Below the pieces are notes generated by a model. It was not told the DNA's origin and ran no database searches. It saw only the letters and a list, made by a program, of their open reading frames with translations. A stretch of 64,000 nucleotides of DNA from DASZHJ01 sp035507155 (lineage in GTDB: Bacteria; Pseudomonadota; Alphaproteobacteria; ATCC43930; CGMCC-115725): positions 1 through 64,000 of the forward strand of contig DATJOK010000163.1 of the NCBI GenBank assembly GCA_035507155.1. The letters run 5' to 3'. The position numbers and the translations under genes were made by a program. Position 1 is the first letter of the stretch. Every line of letters starts with the position of its first letter. This document shows positions 24,053 to 32,319 of the stretch, piece after piece.

Positions 24053-25411
24053 ATGCTGCCGACCACATCGCTGCGACATCGCCCGTCCGAGCTCGGAGAT
24101 CCGCTGCAGGAGCGCCAGCTGCTCGACCTGCTGCGCCGCCTGCAGAAGCACCGCCACGGCCGCCGCGCCGTCCACATCCACCTCTCGAAGCTGCGCGCCT
24201 ACAACCTCCGCGGCGAGCAGGTCCGGATCGCCGTTCACTTCTTCGAATCCCTGGTCCTGCACGTCGGCGGCGCTCTCTTTCCGCTGGCCAATGCCGATCT
24301 CGTCTACGTCTGGAAGAGCGCCAAGCTCGAGGCGATCGACGAAGCGGTGATGCGGCTGCGCACCCTCTTCAGCGAGGATCCCCTCGCCCAGGGCGACGAG
24401 GATTACCAGCGCGCCCGGTTCTGCACCTGGTATGACCTCGAAACGCAGTATCAGGAGATCTTCGCCGTCGCCCAGCGCCTGCATGAGGTCGAATTGAAGC
24501 GCACCCGGCGCCTTGCCACCCTCGCGGAAGCCGCAAACAAGGCGAGCGCGCCGGTCAAGTTGCAGCCGGTCAGCGCCGACCGCATGTGCCAGCTCGTGGA
24601 CAACATCGCCCATGCCGATCTCTCGAGCATGATGCGGCGCCAGCCGATCTGCGCCATCACCCGGGACGCGCCGCCCAAGGTTATGTTCCGCGAGCTCTAC
24701 ATCTCGATCGAGGATCTGCGCGACAGCGTGATCCCGGGCTACGACATCGCCGGCGACCGCTGGCTCTTCCAGCACCTCACCAAGACGCTGGACGACCGCA
24801 TGCTGCAGCTCCTGATCAAGAACGACGACAGCGAGATCTCCCGGACCTTCAGCGTGAATTTCAATGTCGGAACGCTGCTCTCCGAGCGCTTCATCGATTT
24901 CGACCGCCGGCTGCGCGCGGCCACCCGCTGCACGGTGATCTTCGAGCTGCAGGTGCTGGACATCCTGTCCGACCTCCGCGCCTATTATTTCGCCCGGGAT
25001 TTCGTGCGCGAGCGCGGCTATCGCATCTGCCTCGACGGCGTCACCGACATGATGCTGCCGTCGATCGACCTCGATCGCTTCGGCGTCGATTTCCTGAAGC
25101 TGATCTGGAGCGCCGAGACGCTGAGCAGCGCGCACGAGGATCGCCTGGCGGAGCTCCGCCTGGCTGTGAAGCGTCTGGGCTGCGCCCGCACCATCCTCGC
25201 CCGCTGCGACAGCGCCGAGGCGGTCAGCATCGGCCAGTCGCTCGGCATCAATCTCTTCCAGGGCCGCTATATCGACGAGCTGCCGGGCGTCTACGACAGC
25301 GGCTTCGCCGCCGTCCGCAAGCTGGCGCTGCGCTCGGCCGCGGAAGCCGCCGCCAACGCCGCCGAGCGGGCTCGCCTCAGGGATCTCCGGAACCAGCCAG
25401 CCTACGTCTGA
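24053..25411 (+). CDS. Degenerate EAL-domain-like protein
   Basis: The 452-residue cytoplasmic protein has an N-terminal helical part (residues 1-225, no recognised domain) and a C-terminal half resembling an EAL phosphodiesterase barrel (about 235-430). The segments FSVNFNVGTLLS, VIFELQ, ICLDGVTDMMLPSIDLDRFG, FLKLIW and IGQSLGINLFQGRYID follow EAL order. The EAL motif and the metal-binding D-D-F-G-T-G (here CLDGVTD) are not retained, so c-di-GMP hydrolysis is unlikely; a binding or scaffold role is inferred. The ATG at 24053 follows GAGAG. A start at 23972 would lie inside a hairpin loop. Confidence 0.7.
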   Translation: MLPTTSLRHRPSELGDPLQERQLLDLLRRLQKHRHGRRAVHIHLSKLRAYNLRGEQVRIAVHFFESLVLHVGGALFPLANADLVYVWKSAKLEAIDEAVMRLRTLFSEDPLAQGDEDYQRARFCTWYDLETQYQEIFAVAQRLHEVELKRTRRLATLAEAANKASAPVKLQPVSADRMCQLVDNIAHADLSSMMRRQPICAITRDAPPKVMFRELYISIEDLRDSVIPGYDIAGDRWLFQHLTKTLDDRMLQLLIKNDDSEISRTFSVNFNVGTLLSERFIDFDRRLRAATRCTVIFELQVLDILSDLRAYYFARDFVRERGYRICLDGVTDMMLPSIDLDRFGVDFLKLIWSAETLSSAHEDRLAELRLAVKRLGCARTILARCDSAEAVSIGQSLGINLFQGRYIDELPGVYDSGFAAVRKLALRSAAEAAANAAERARLRDLRNQPAYV

Positions 25412-25420
25412 GCCGCATCC

Positions 25421-25492
25421 TCATCCGCCGAATACAAGATTCGGCAACCACGGGGTCAGCACCGGCACGTAGGTGATGATGCCGAGCACGAT
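25421..25492 (-). pseudogene. C-terminal scrap of a TRAP transporter large permease (DctM)
   Basis: Read leftward, these 24 codons give GIVLGIITYVPVLTPWLPNLV followed by FGG and a stop. ITYVP-x-L-x-x-WLP-N-L is the standard ending of DctM permeases. The upstream codons in frame (EAEPPEHRAGDD) are unrelated. The fragment starts 45 bp after the stop of the TRAP binding protein, where dctQ and dctM would be expected. It therefore marks a deletion of roughly 1.8 kb, judged from usual gene lengths. Confidence 0.75.
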
Positions 25493-25537
25493 CCCTCGGA
25501 GATCGTCGCCAGCACGGTGCTCGGGCGGTTCCGCCTC

Positions 25538-26572
25538 TCAGCTTGCGGTGCTGACCGTCGCCATCACCGCCTGCACCATCTCCGGCGAGATCTTGATCTC
25601 CTTCGCCACCTGCTCCTGCTCCGCCACCATGCGCTTGCGCTCGGCGGCGGTCTGTTCCGCGGTCGGGTCGGCGAATTTGATGCCGTGCTCCTCGAGGGTC
25701 TTGCGCGCCCGGAGCTGTGCCGCCGCCATGTTGTCGCGATAGGTGGGAACGCTCTGCGCCCAGGTGTCGGTCATCAGCTTCTGCAGATCAGGGCCGAGCT
25801 TCTCCCAGAACGCCTGACTGACCAGCGGGATGTACTCGGCGATGAACTGATGGTCCTCGAGCGCATACTTGACGCCGGAGTCCCAGAGCTTGGCGCTCAC
25901 CAGGCTCTCGTTCGAGCTCACCAGCCCGTCGAAGGTGCCCTGCGAGAGCGACAGCGGCACGTTGGGCCAGGCGGTCGTGTTCGGGATGGCGCCGAGGAAG
26001 CGGGCGCGCCAGGCCTGCCCCGCGCCGCCGGAATTGCGGATCTTCATGCCCTTGAGATCGGCGAGCGTCGCGATCGGCTTGGTGGCGCTGTACCAGTTCT
26101 GGAAGCCGAGATCGAGATAGGGCCCGAGCACGTGCGAGCGCAGCTTCTTCTCGATCTGGCTGTTGAGGAGCTGGCCGGGCTTGCCGTCGATGATGCGATG
26201 GATGTCGTCCATCGAGCGGCCATAGAGCGCCGGAAGCTGGAAGAAATCCGCGTCCGACACGATGCCGGTGATGGTCCAGCTGCCCGGCGAGGCCATCTCG
26301 ACCTGGCCCTGGATCAGCGCCTTGCCCACTTCGAGATCGGGATAGAGCTGGCCGCTCTCGAAGATCTCCGCCTTGATCTTGCCGCCCGAGGCGGCCTCGA
26401 CCTTGCCGAGGTAGTCCTTGAACGAGACGTTGCGCAGATGCGAGGGCGCGGTGTCGAGCGAGAGGCGCAGGCGTATGGGGTCGGCGGCGCGGGCGATCCG
26501 TCCGAGGGCGGGAGCCGCGAGAGCCGCCGCGGCGGCAACCGCGAAAGTGCGGCGAGTAAGGCGCTTTACCAT
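25538..26572 (-). CDS. TRAP transporter solute-binding protein (DctP-like), orphaned
   Basis: The 344-residue exported protein begins with a twin-arginine-type signal (LTRRTFAVAAAAALAAPALG). The DctP fold follows: FKDYLGKVEAASGGKIKAEI, DLEVGKALIQGQVEMA, LKGMKIRNSGGAGQAW, which includes the conserved Arg that normally binds a carboxylate ligand, and QGTFDGLVSSNESLV. SD GGAGGAG precedes the ATG at complement 26570-26572. Its membrane partners are missing except for the DctM scrap next to it. It cannot drive import unless another TRAP permease accepts it. Confidence 0.88.
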   Translation of the reverse strand: MVKRLTRRTFAVAAAAALAAPALGRIARAADPIRLRLSLDTAPSHLRNVSFKDYLGKVEAASGGKIKAEIFESGQLYPDLEVGKALIQGQVEMASPGSWTITGIVSDADFFQLPALYGRSMDDIHRIIDGKPGQLLNSQIEKKLRSHVLGPYLDLGFQNWYSATKPIATLADLKGMKIRNSGGAGQAWRARFLGAIPNTTAWPNVPLSLSQGTFDGLVSSNESLVSAKLWDSGVKYALEDHQFIAEYIPLVSQAFWEKLGPDLQKLMTDTWAQSVPTYRDNMAAAQLRARKTLEEHGIKFADPTAEQTAAERKRMVAEQEQVAKEIKISPEMVQAVMATVSTAS

Positions 26573-26846
26573 CAGAACTCCTCCCGGGGATTTCGTCTTC
26601 TTGAGGCGCACCATAGGCTGCCCACAAAAGATGGGCAACCGCCGCGCGGGGTAAGCCGGCGCGACAAATCGCGTCGCGTCAGCTCGTGTCTATTTTATAG
26701 GCTTATAAATTACGTTCCGGAGAGCCCGGCGATGCTCGGACCCGGCGAGCCGGCATTGACGAACAGGGCGAGCGCAAAAACAGCGAGGTCCACCGCGGCA
26801 GCGAAGCGGCAAGGCAAGAGAGCGCAAGAGCACGCGGCGCCCGCTC
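26573..26846. other. Gene-free region with an AT-rich patch
   Basis: No gene is supported. A short AT-rich stretch (about 26689-26715, with TTATAGGCTTATAA, an imperfect dyad) is the only notable element. It could hold the promoter of the TRAP binding protein, which is transcribed leftward from here. Confidence 0.35.
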
Positions 26847-27149
26847 TCAGCGTTCCTGAACGCCGCGCGCCACCAGGGCGCCGAACAGCATCAGGAGGCC
26901 GAGCACGAAGGCCGTCTTGTAGAGCTGCTCGTCCAGCACGAAAGAGACTGCCGGCTGGACGCCGGCGATCTCGACAAAGCGAAAGGAGTCGAGATCGATG
27001 CCGAGGTAGTGCAGGACGAAGCTGCCGGTCCGGGTCGGAGCCCAGATCCCGTCCCTCATCTCGCCGAGAAAAGTGAGGCCGATCGAGACGAAGCTCCCGA
27101 AGATGCTCAGCAGGCCGGCGGCCATGAAGAAGACAGAGAGGCCACGCAT
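26847..27149 (-). CDS. Small membrane protein of unknown function
   Basis: This 100-residue protein has two hydrophobic segments (GLSVFFMAAGLLSIFGSFVSIG, residues ~3-24, split here in quotation only by the loop that follows, and FVLGLLMLFGALVA, about 80-94). They flank a ~50-residue loop that is likely periplasmic. I do not recognise a family. The ATG at complement 27147-27149 is preferred because the first segment then begins at residue 3 like a signal anchor; an upstream start would add seven residues. Neighbours give no functional hint. Confidence 0.55.
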   Translation of the reverse strand: MRGLSVFFMAAGLLSIFGSFVSIGLTFLGEMRDGIWAPTRTGSFVLHYLGIDLDSFRFVEIAGVQPAVSFVLDEQLYKTAFVLGLLMLFGALVARGVQER

Positions 27150-27330
27150 CGATGCCTCCGCCTCGCGCAATGAACCGACGTCAGTCGGCTTGCCATAGCA
27201 TGCCCGAGATCGGCAGCGGCCTCACCCGCAAAAATCGCGACTTTGTCCAGAATGCGAGCGTTGCATTTACCAAGCGGTCGCGGCCTCGCTCGAGCGCCCC
27301 CTTGGTGTTCGGAGGCGCTCGAGCCGGCGA

Positions 27331-27516
27331 TCACCGGTCGTAGCCGCGGTAGTAGTCGTCGTGGTCATGCCAGTAGTGGTCGCGGTGGTAATAGCCATAG
27401 TCGGGATAGGGCGCGATCACGCAGCCCGAGAGGCCCGCAAGAACCGTCACGGCCGCAACCAGAACAGCAAGGCGGCCGATGAGTGGCCGGGCGCCAGTCG
27501 AATTTCTACTCGTCAT
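27331..27516 (-). CDS. Small lipoprotein with Tyr/His/Asp-rich tail
   Basis: The 61-residue protein has a lipoprotein signal (residues ~14-32) ending in lipobox LSGC with C32. The mature 29-residue tail is almost entirely Y, H, D, R, P and G (for example YYHRDHYWHDHDDYYRGYD). That composition could bind metal or be disordered; both are inference. A strong GAGGAGG ribosome-binding site precedes the ATG at complement 27514-27516, which argues that the small gene is real. Confidence 0.65.
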   Translation of the reverse strand: MTSRNSTGARPLIGRLAVLVAAVTVLAGLSGCVIAPYPDYGYYHRDHYWHDHDDYYRGYDR

Positions 27517-27994
27517 GACGACCTCCTCGTATCGAACCGCCGCGGCATCGCGGCGGGCGGCGCGCTCCCTGGCTCTCGAGGGCGCTCCGTCAATCGACAA
27601 CGGCGTAGAAACGCATCTGTTCCGTATTATTTTTATCACCCCTATATCAAGATGTTATGTGGATCTTGTGAGGGAAATCGGCATTCTGAGACGGCGGGCA
27701 GAGCCGAGGCCGAGTCGAGCGTCCAGCAAGGGGAACTCAACCAGGCGGCGCGTGGCCGTTCCGCTGCGCCCCTTTTTGAGGCAAAACGCAGTTCCCGGGG
27801 CAGAAGATCCCTGCGCCAGAAGCCTTTCCCGTCGCTCAATTAGCGTGCAGAGCAACATCAGGAAAATCGTTCATTGTTAGTTAGTTGACTTGTCGCATGC
27901 TGTATTGCAGCATCCGCGCACCCAAATAACCCGTCGGAGAGGAGGAACGCCACAGCGATCGAGGGCGTGAACGCGTTCGTGGAGGGATTGGATC
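27517..27994. other. Gene-free region between the small lipoprotein and the thioesterase
   Basis: No frame here has a ribosome-binding site or recognisable protein. Base composition is lower in GC around 27600-27660 and 27860-27910. A small dyad ATGCTG-tattg-CAGCAT lies at 27897-27913, just after a TTGACT (27885-27890), and could be part of the thioesterase promoter. Confidence 0.35.
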
Positions 27995-28402
27995 ATGCGG
28001 CATGCAGAACAGCTACTCGACCCCGCCGGCGAGCCCCGTGGCGAACTCGCCTCGCGGACGCTGGCGATGCCGGCGGACACCAATCCCACCGGCGATATCT
28101 TCGGCGGCTGGCTGATGGCGCTGATGGATGCCGCCGCGCTGATGACCGCGACCCGCCACGGGAAGGGCCGGATGGTGACGGTCGCCGTCTCGAAAATCGT
28201 CTTCCTGGAGCCGGTGAAAGTCGGCGATGCCGTCTGCTGCTACACCGACGTCGACCGCATGGGCCGGACCTCGCTGACTCTCGCGGTGGAAGTCTGGGTG
28301 CTGCGCCAGGGCCAGGGCGATCGGATCAAGGTCACCGAGGCCGAATTCACCTTCGTCGCCGTCGATGACGACGGCCGCCCCCGGCCGATCGCCGAGGGCT
28401 GA
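27995..28402 (+). CDS. Acyl-CoA thioesterase, YciA-type hotdog fold
   Basis: The 135-residue protein matches the hexameric YciA/acyl-CoA hydrolase family. The central hotdog helix carries NPTGDIFGGWLMALMDAAALM, with the catalytic Asp in GDIFGGW at about residues 34-40, followed by VTVAVSKIVFLEPVKVGDAV. It hydrolyses acyl-CoA to free acid and CoA in the cytoplasm. The first 20 residues are unconserved. It converges with the OmpA-family gene, 27 bp apart. Confidence 0.88.
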   Translation: MRHAEQLLDPAGEPRGELASRTLAMPADTNPTGDIFGGWLMALMDAAALMTATRHGKGRMVTVAVSKIVFLEPVKVGDAVCCYTDVDRMGRTSLTLAVEVWVLRQGQGDRIKVTEAEFTFVAVDDDGRPRPIAEG

Positions 28403-28429
28403 TAGACCGCGCGAGTGTCGCGGCGTTCT

Positions 28430-28891
28430 CTAATCGCCCGGACGATAGAGCATGATGCGCACCCGGCGATTGCGGGGATTGCGCACATGATCCTTGGTCT
28501 GCACCGCGAGCTCATGCTTGCCGCGCCCCTCCGTGGTGATGAGGTCGGCGGGGATGCCTTCGCGCACCAGCTCCGCGCGCACGGCGGCGGCGCGCTTCTC
28601 GGAGATCCGGTCTGCGCTCTCCGTGCTGCCGGCGGTGTCTGAATAGCCGATGATCTTCACGTGGGAGAGGCTCTTCTCGGCCTGGTCGTGCCGGATCGCC
28701 ACCGAGGCTTCGGCAACCACCGAGCGCGCCGTCTTGGTCAACTGATCGCTGCCGAAGTCGAAATAGACGACAAAGCTTTGCGGCCGCGTGGCTGGTTGTG
28801 CCAGCGCCGCGCCCGCGAGCCAGGACCCGATCGCCATCGCTGCGGCAACCGCGATCCATCGGCTGCGCCGCCACCCCGTCCCCACAGTCAT
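28430..28891 (-). CDS. OmpA-family protein
   Basis: The 153-residue exported protein has a signal peptide (residues ~1-32, ending AGAALAQ) and a C-terminal OmpA/MotB peptidoglycan-binding domain. The latter shows YFDFGSDQLTKTARSVV, IIGYSDTAGSTESADRISEKRAAAV, then LVREGIPADLITTEGRGKHEL and NRRVRIML. The Asp and Arg that hold diaminopimelate (in YSDTAG and RNRRVRI) are present. With no beta-barrel or lipobox it is a soluble periplasmic anchor protein. The ATG at complement 28889-28891 is chosen for the signal peptide. Confidence 0.85.
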   Translation of the reverse strand: MTVGTGWRRSRWIAVAAAMAIGSWLAGAALAQPATRPQSFVVYFDFGSDQLTKTARSVVAEASVAIRHDQAEKSLSHVKIIGYSDTAGSTESADRISEKRAAAVRAELVREGIPADLITTEGRGKHELAVQTKDHVRNPRNRRVRIMLYRPGD

Positions 28892-28972
28892 GCGTCCCCT
28901 TCCCCTCGATTGCCGCCGGAGCATCCCAAGTCCGGAGCGCGGGATCAACACTCCTGAGCGCCGGAACGCCGC

Positions 28973-29266
28973 CTAGCCGGCGTCGAGCAGCGCGCGGACC
29001 AGCGCACGCCATTCCATCTCGAGGGTCATGGTGGCAACGGGCTTGCCGGCGCGGCGGTACCAGTAGGCCGCATTGGAGGCATCGCCTTCCTTGCGATGGA
29101 GATAGGCATGGACCCAGGAGCCGGCGGCGCCCTCGTCGGCCTGAGCGCATTCATGGGCGGCGCTCCAGTCGCCCTTCGCGTCCCACCAGAGGGCGCACAG
29201 GGCCTCGCTCAATGCGCCCGGCGGTCTGGCGCCCGCGAGGGATTTCTCGAAACCGTCGACGTCCAT
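28973..29266 (-). CDS. Conserved hypothetical protein (97 residues)
   Basis: This small, Trp-rich soluble protein has ALCALWWDAKGDWSAAHECAQ and AYWYRRAGKP, and I believe relatives occur across alphaproteobacteria, but no domain name or function is known to me. The helix pattern (ALWWDAKGDW ... HAYLHRKEGDASNAAYWYRR) resembles two TPR-like helices; that is inference. It lies between the OmpA-family gene and DedA, all leftward. Confidence 0.65.
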   Translation of the reverse strand: MDVDGFEKSLAGARPPGALSEALCALWWDAKGDWSAAHECAQADEGAAGSWVHAYLHRKEGDASNAAYWYRRAGKPVATMTLEMEWRALVRALLDAG

Positions 29267-29345
29267 GAGACCCTCCCGCAGCCTGCCGATGGCGCGATCT
29301 TAGCCGGGTGCTGCCGGTCGGAGAAACCGCGCTTCGCGCGAAGCC

Positions 29346-30011
29346 TCATCGGCGATGGCCAGGGCGGAGGAGCGGCCCCGGCAGCGCCCGCTCCGCCTCC
29401 GCCGTCAGGCGTGCCTCGTTCCGATAGAGAAAGAGAGCGATGGCGCCGATGACTGCCAGCGCCGCTATCCCGAGCACGATGCCGATCGGCCCCATCACCC
29501 GATGCGCGCCTCGTCCCAGCGCATAGGCGCCACCACCGTAGCAAAGCACCCAGAGCGTGCCGCCGGCGGCATTGAAGATCGCGAAACGCGGCCACCGCAT
29601 GCGATTGGCGCCGGCGACGAAGCCTGACAGCGCGCGCAGGACGGCGATGAACCGGGCGCAGAACACGACGACGGCGCCGCGCCGGAGAAAGAGATATTGG
29701 CCGAGCTTGATGCGGCTCTCGGTCAACCCGATGTAGTGGCCGAACCGCAGCAGCAGCCGGTAGCCCAGCCAGCGGCCCAGGCAATATCCGATGTTATCGC
29801 CGCAGATCGCGCCCACGATCGCGGCGCCGAGGACGAGCCTGATATCGAGACCGTGCCCATGCCGATTGCCGGCGATGATCGCTGCCAGGATCAGCGTCGC
29901 TTCGCCCGGCAGCGGGACTCCCATTCCCTCGAGCGCTATCATTCCCGCCACCATCACGTAGCCATAGGTGGCAAGAAGATGCGGGATGTCGCCGTGCAGG
30001 AACGGAATCAT
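29346..30011 (-). CDS. DedA family membrane protein
   Basis: The 221-residue inner-membrane protein of the DedA/VTT superfamily contains the glutamate motif EGMGVPLPGEATLILAA (about residues 28-44) and the arginine motif FCARFIAVLRALSGFVAG (about 118-135), both needed in characterised members. Four to six hydrophobic helices are present. Relatives act as lipid scramblases or flippases, including undecaprenyl-phosphate recycling. The C-terminus is basic. It is divergent from the sulfopyruvate-decarboxylase-like pair. Confidence 0.9.
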   Translation of the reverse strand: MIPFLHGDIPHLLATYGYVMVAGMIALEGMGVPLPGEATLILAAIIAGNRHGHGLDIRLVLGAAIVGAICGDNIGYCLGRWLGYRLLLRFGHYIGLTESRIKLGQYLFLRRGAVVVFCARFIAVLRALSGFVAGANRMRWPRFAIFNAAGGTLWVLCYGGGAYALGRGAHRVMGPIGIVLGIAALAVIGAIALFLYRNEARLTAEAERALPGPLLRPGHRR

Positions 30012-30189
30012 GGGTGGTCTGCGCCGTCGCCTCTGTATTTATCGCCGCCGATGTGTTTGAGTGATGCGGCACGATCGATGTGTTTTCCTAGCATCTTCGC
30101 CGATCCCACACCTCCGCTTTTCATCGACGCCGCATCATCCCTCGCCGCGCGCTCCGCGCCCCCTCCCCGATAACGAGAAACCGCCGGAA

Positions 30190-30726
30190 ATGGCTGCCAA
30201 AACTCGCCCCGCCGCGCGCGAAACCTGGCCCGACGAGATCCACGACGTGCTCGAACGCGAGCAGGTCCGCCAGGTCGCCTACGTCCCCGACGCCGGCCAT
30301 GCGCGCCTCATCGACCGCTGCGCCGCCAATTCCAAAATGAAGACCGTGGTGCTGACCACCGAGGAGGAAGGCATCGCGCTGCTCGCTGGAGCCTGGCTCG
30401 GCGGCGATCGCGGCGTCCTGCTGATGCAGAGCAGCGGCGTCGGCAACTGCATCAACATGCTTTCCCTCGCCACCGTCTGCCGGTTCCCGCTGCTGACGCT
30501 CGTCACCATGCGCGGCGAATGGGGCGAGTTCAATCCCTGGCAGATCCCCATGGGCAAGGGCACGCCGGGCATCCTCGAGCAGGCGGGCGTGATGACCTTC
30601 CGCATCGAGGAGCGCGAGGCCGCTGCGGAGACCGTGGAGGCAGCCGCCCGCATCGCCTTCAACGGCGACCGCGCCGCCGCCGTGCTGATCTCCCAGCGCG
30701 TCATCGGCAGCAAATCCTTCAAGTGA
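30190..30726 (+). CDS. Sulfopyruvate/phosphonopyruvate decarboxylase-like alpha subunit
   Basis: The 178-residue protein is a TPP-enzyme pyrimidine-binding domain alone. It has AYVPDAGHARLIDRCA, the catalytic Glu region VVLTTEEEGIALLAGAWLGG (about residues 52-71), MQSSGVGNCINMLSLA, and MRGEWGEFNPWQIPMG, which is diagnostic of ComD-type subunits. With the next gene it would form a split thiamine-diphosphate decarboxylase acting on a 3-sulfo- or 3-phosphono-pyruvate analogue. The ATG at 30190 is chosen; an in-frame extension upstream is unconserved. Confidence 0.82.
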   Translation: MAAKTRPAARETWPDEIHDVLEREQVRQVAYVPDAGHARLIDRCAANSKMKTVVLTTEEEGIALLAGAWLGGDRGVLLMQSSGVGNCINMLSLATVCRFPLLTLVTMRGEWGEFNPWQIPMGKGTPGILEQAGVMTFRIEEREAAAETVEAAARIAFNGDRAAAVLISQRVIGSKSFK

Positions 30727-30737
30727 GCTCGCCCGCC

Positions 30738-31337
30738 ATGGCCAAATCCACGAAACCTGCCGCTGCCACCCCCGAGCGCCGCGCCGTCATGCGGGCGCTG
30801 ATGAAGGGCCGCAAGGAACTGCTGGTGGTCTCCGGCCTCGGATCCACCACCTACGATCTCGCAGCAGCCGGCGACAACCCCCGCAATTTCTATCTCTGGG
30901 GCGCCATGGGGGGCGCTGCGATGATCGGGCTCGGCCTCGCGCTGGCGCAGCCGAAGAAGCGCGTGCTCGTCGTCACCGGCGATGGCGAGATGCTGATGGG
31001 GCTCGGCGCGCTCGCCACCATCGGCGTGCAGCAGCCCGGGAACCTGGCGGTCGTCGTCATCGACAACGAGCGCTACGCCGAGACCGGCCTGCAAAAGACG
31101 CATACCGCGCATGGCATCGACCTGCCGGCGATTGCCAAGGCAACGGGCTTCAAGATCGTCGACCTCGCGGTGAGCGACGGCGAACTCGAGGCGCTGCTGC
31201 CGACCATCCACAAGGCACCGGGACCGGTCTTCGTCACCATAAAGGTGACCGCCGACCGGCCGCCCTTCGTGCTGCCTTCTCGCGACGGCGTCTATCTGAA
31301 GAACCGCTTCCGCGAGGCGGTGCTGGGCGCGCCCTGA
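30738..31337 (+). CDS. Sulfopyruvate/phosphonopyruvate decarboxylase-like beta subunit (TPP-binding)
   Basis: The 199-residue partner carries the TPP diphosphate-binding motif VVTGDGEMLMGLGALATIG through DNERYAETG (about residues 78-120; G-D-G ... N) and the entry segment GLGSTTYDLAA. It starts 11 bp after the alpha subunit. Split ComDE enzymes take part in coenzyme M synthesis in archaea, and bacterial relatives occur in sulfonate or phosphonate pathways. No coenzyme M or phosphonate gene is nearby, so the substrate is unassigned. Confidence 0.84.
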   Translation: MAKSTKPAAATPERRAVMRALMKGRKELLVVSGLGSTTYDLAAAGDNPRNFYLWGAMGGAAMIGLGLALAQPKKRVLVVTGDGEMLMGLGALATIGVQQPGNLAVVVIDNERYAETGLQKTHTAHGIDLPAIAKATGFKIVDLAVSDGELEALLPTIHKAPGPVFVTIKVTADRPPFVLPSRDGVYLKNRFREAVLGAP

Positions 31338-31422
31338 ATTTTTCGCGATCTCGCGTGGAGGCTTGCGCTTCGCGCACGGGCGCGACAGTTATCTGATGAT
31401 GTCGCTCCGAAGGGAGATCGCG

Positions 31423-31764
31423 ATGAGACAGCCCGTGCCGACGATCGCAGTCCTGGCCACGCTCGGTCTGGCCGGTGCCGCCTCCTATGCCCAGGGTTCC
31501 GCCCAGATCGGCAGCCCGCGCGCCGGCCGGGCCTTCGCGCTCGAGACCTGCACGCCCTGCCATGTGGTCTCGCCGAGCCAGAAAGCGCCGCCGCGCTTCG
31601 CCGTGGCGCCGAGCTTCCAGTCGATCGCCGATCTGCCGAGCACCACGGCGCTGTCGCTGCAGACCTTCCTGGTGACGCCGCACCCGACCATGCCGAACCT
31701 CGTGCTCTCCGCCGACGAGGTCGGCAATGTCGTTGCTTATATCCTCAGCCTCAAGAAGCAGTAG
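31423..31764 (+). CDS. Small periplasmic c-type cytochrome
   Basis: The 113-residue mono-heme cytochrome has a signal peptide (about 1-24, ASYAQG), a heme site C43-TP-C46-H47 and an axial Met M90 in HPTMPNL. The ending VGNVVAYILSLKK is typical of class I cytochromes c. AGGGAG lies 6-7 bases before the ATG at 31423. It follows the decarboxylase-like pair by 85 bp on the same strand. A shared role in periplasmic electron transfer is possible but not shown. Confidence 0.88.
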   Translation: MRQPVPTIAVLATLGLAGAASYAQGSAQIGSPRAGRAFALETCTPCHVVSPSQKAPPRFAVAPSFQSIADLPSTTALSLQTFLVTPHPTMPNLVLSADEVGNVVAYILSLKKQ

Positions 31765-31767
31765 CGG

Positions 31768-32229
31768 CTACAGGATCTCGTAGACGTCGTAGACCGGTCC
31801 TTCCGGCGGACGGCGGCCGACACCGACGGCAAGCGCATTGTTGAGCCAGGCGTATTTCGGCGCCGCGGTCTCGAACATGATGATGGTGCGGAAATAGTAT
31901 TCGCCGGGATCGACTGCCTCGCCGCGATTGAGTCGCTCGATCACCGCCGCCGGCCCATGGCGATAACCCTCGTAGCGCATGCCGATGAGAGCGCCGTCTT
32001 CCGTCTTGAGGGTGACGCGCACGTTGAGCTGCACCGATCCGTCGGGCCGCGCCAGGATCCAGTCGGAGCCGCCCTGCTCCACGATCGTGCCCCGCAACCT
32101 TGGGCCCTCGAAGCTGCCACCGGTCACCGCCACGATGCGGCGCTCGCCAAGCGGCGTCGTCCCGAGCATCTGCGGCGGTGCCGCCTTCATCTTCACGGTG
32201 AACAGCAGCGTGGTTCGCAGGTCGCTCAT
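31768..32229 (-). CDS. DUF3237 family protein
   Basis: The 153-residue beta-rich protein matches DUF3237. Motifs are GGSFEGPRLRGTIVEQGGSDW, seen here as GGSFEGPRL then GTIVEQGG, followed by DGSVQLNVRVTLKTEDGALI, MRYEGYRHG and YYFRTIIMFETAAPKYAWLN. Function is unknown for the family. It converges with the cytochrome (3-bp gap) and is followed leftward-upstream by the DUF1501/DUF1800 pair, possibly in one transcript. Confidence 0.82.
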   Translation of the reverse strand: MSDLRTTLLFTVKMKAAPPQMLGTTPLGERRIVAVTGGSFEGPRLRGTIVEQGGSDWILARPDGSVQLNVRVTLKTEDGALIGMRYEGYRHGPAAVIERLNRGEAVDPGEYYFRTIIMFETAAPKYAWLNNALAVGVGRRPPEGPVYDVYEIL

Positions 32230-32319
32230 CCAGCCTCTCCTCCAGCTCGGGCGTGCCCTGGCGGCCGCCCCTGTCGCCAGTGGAGCACGATCGCGATGCG
32301 GGTGCCAGACGATCGCGGC

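Noticed and set aside
27361..27880. Overlapping + strand open frames in the gap before the thioesterase
   Set aside because: No ribosome-binding site, no motif, and unlike any family I know.
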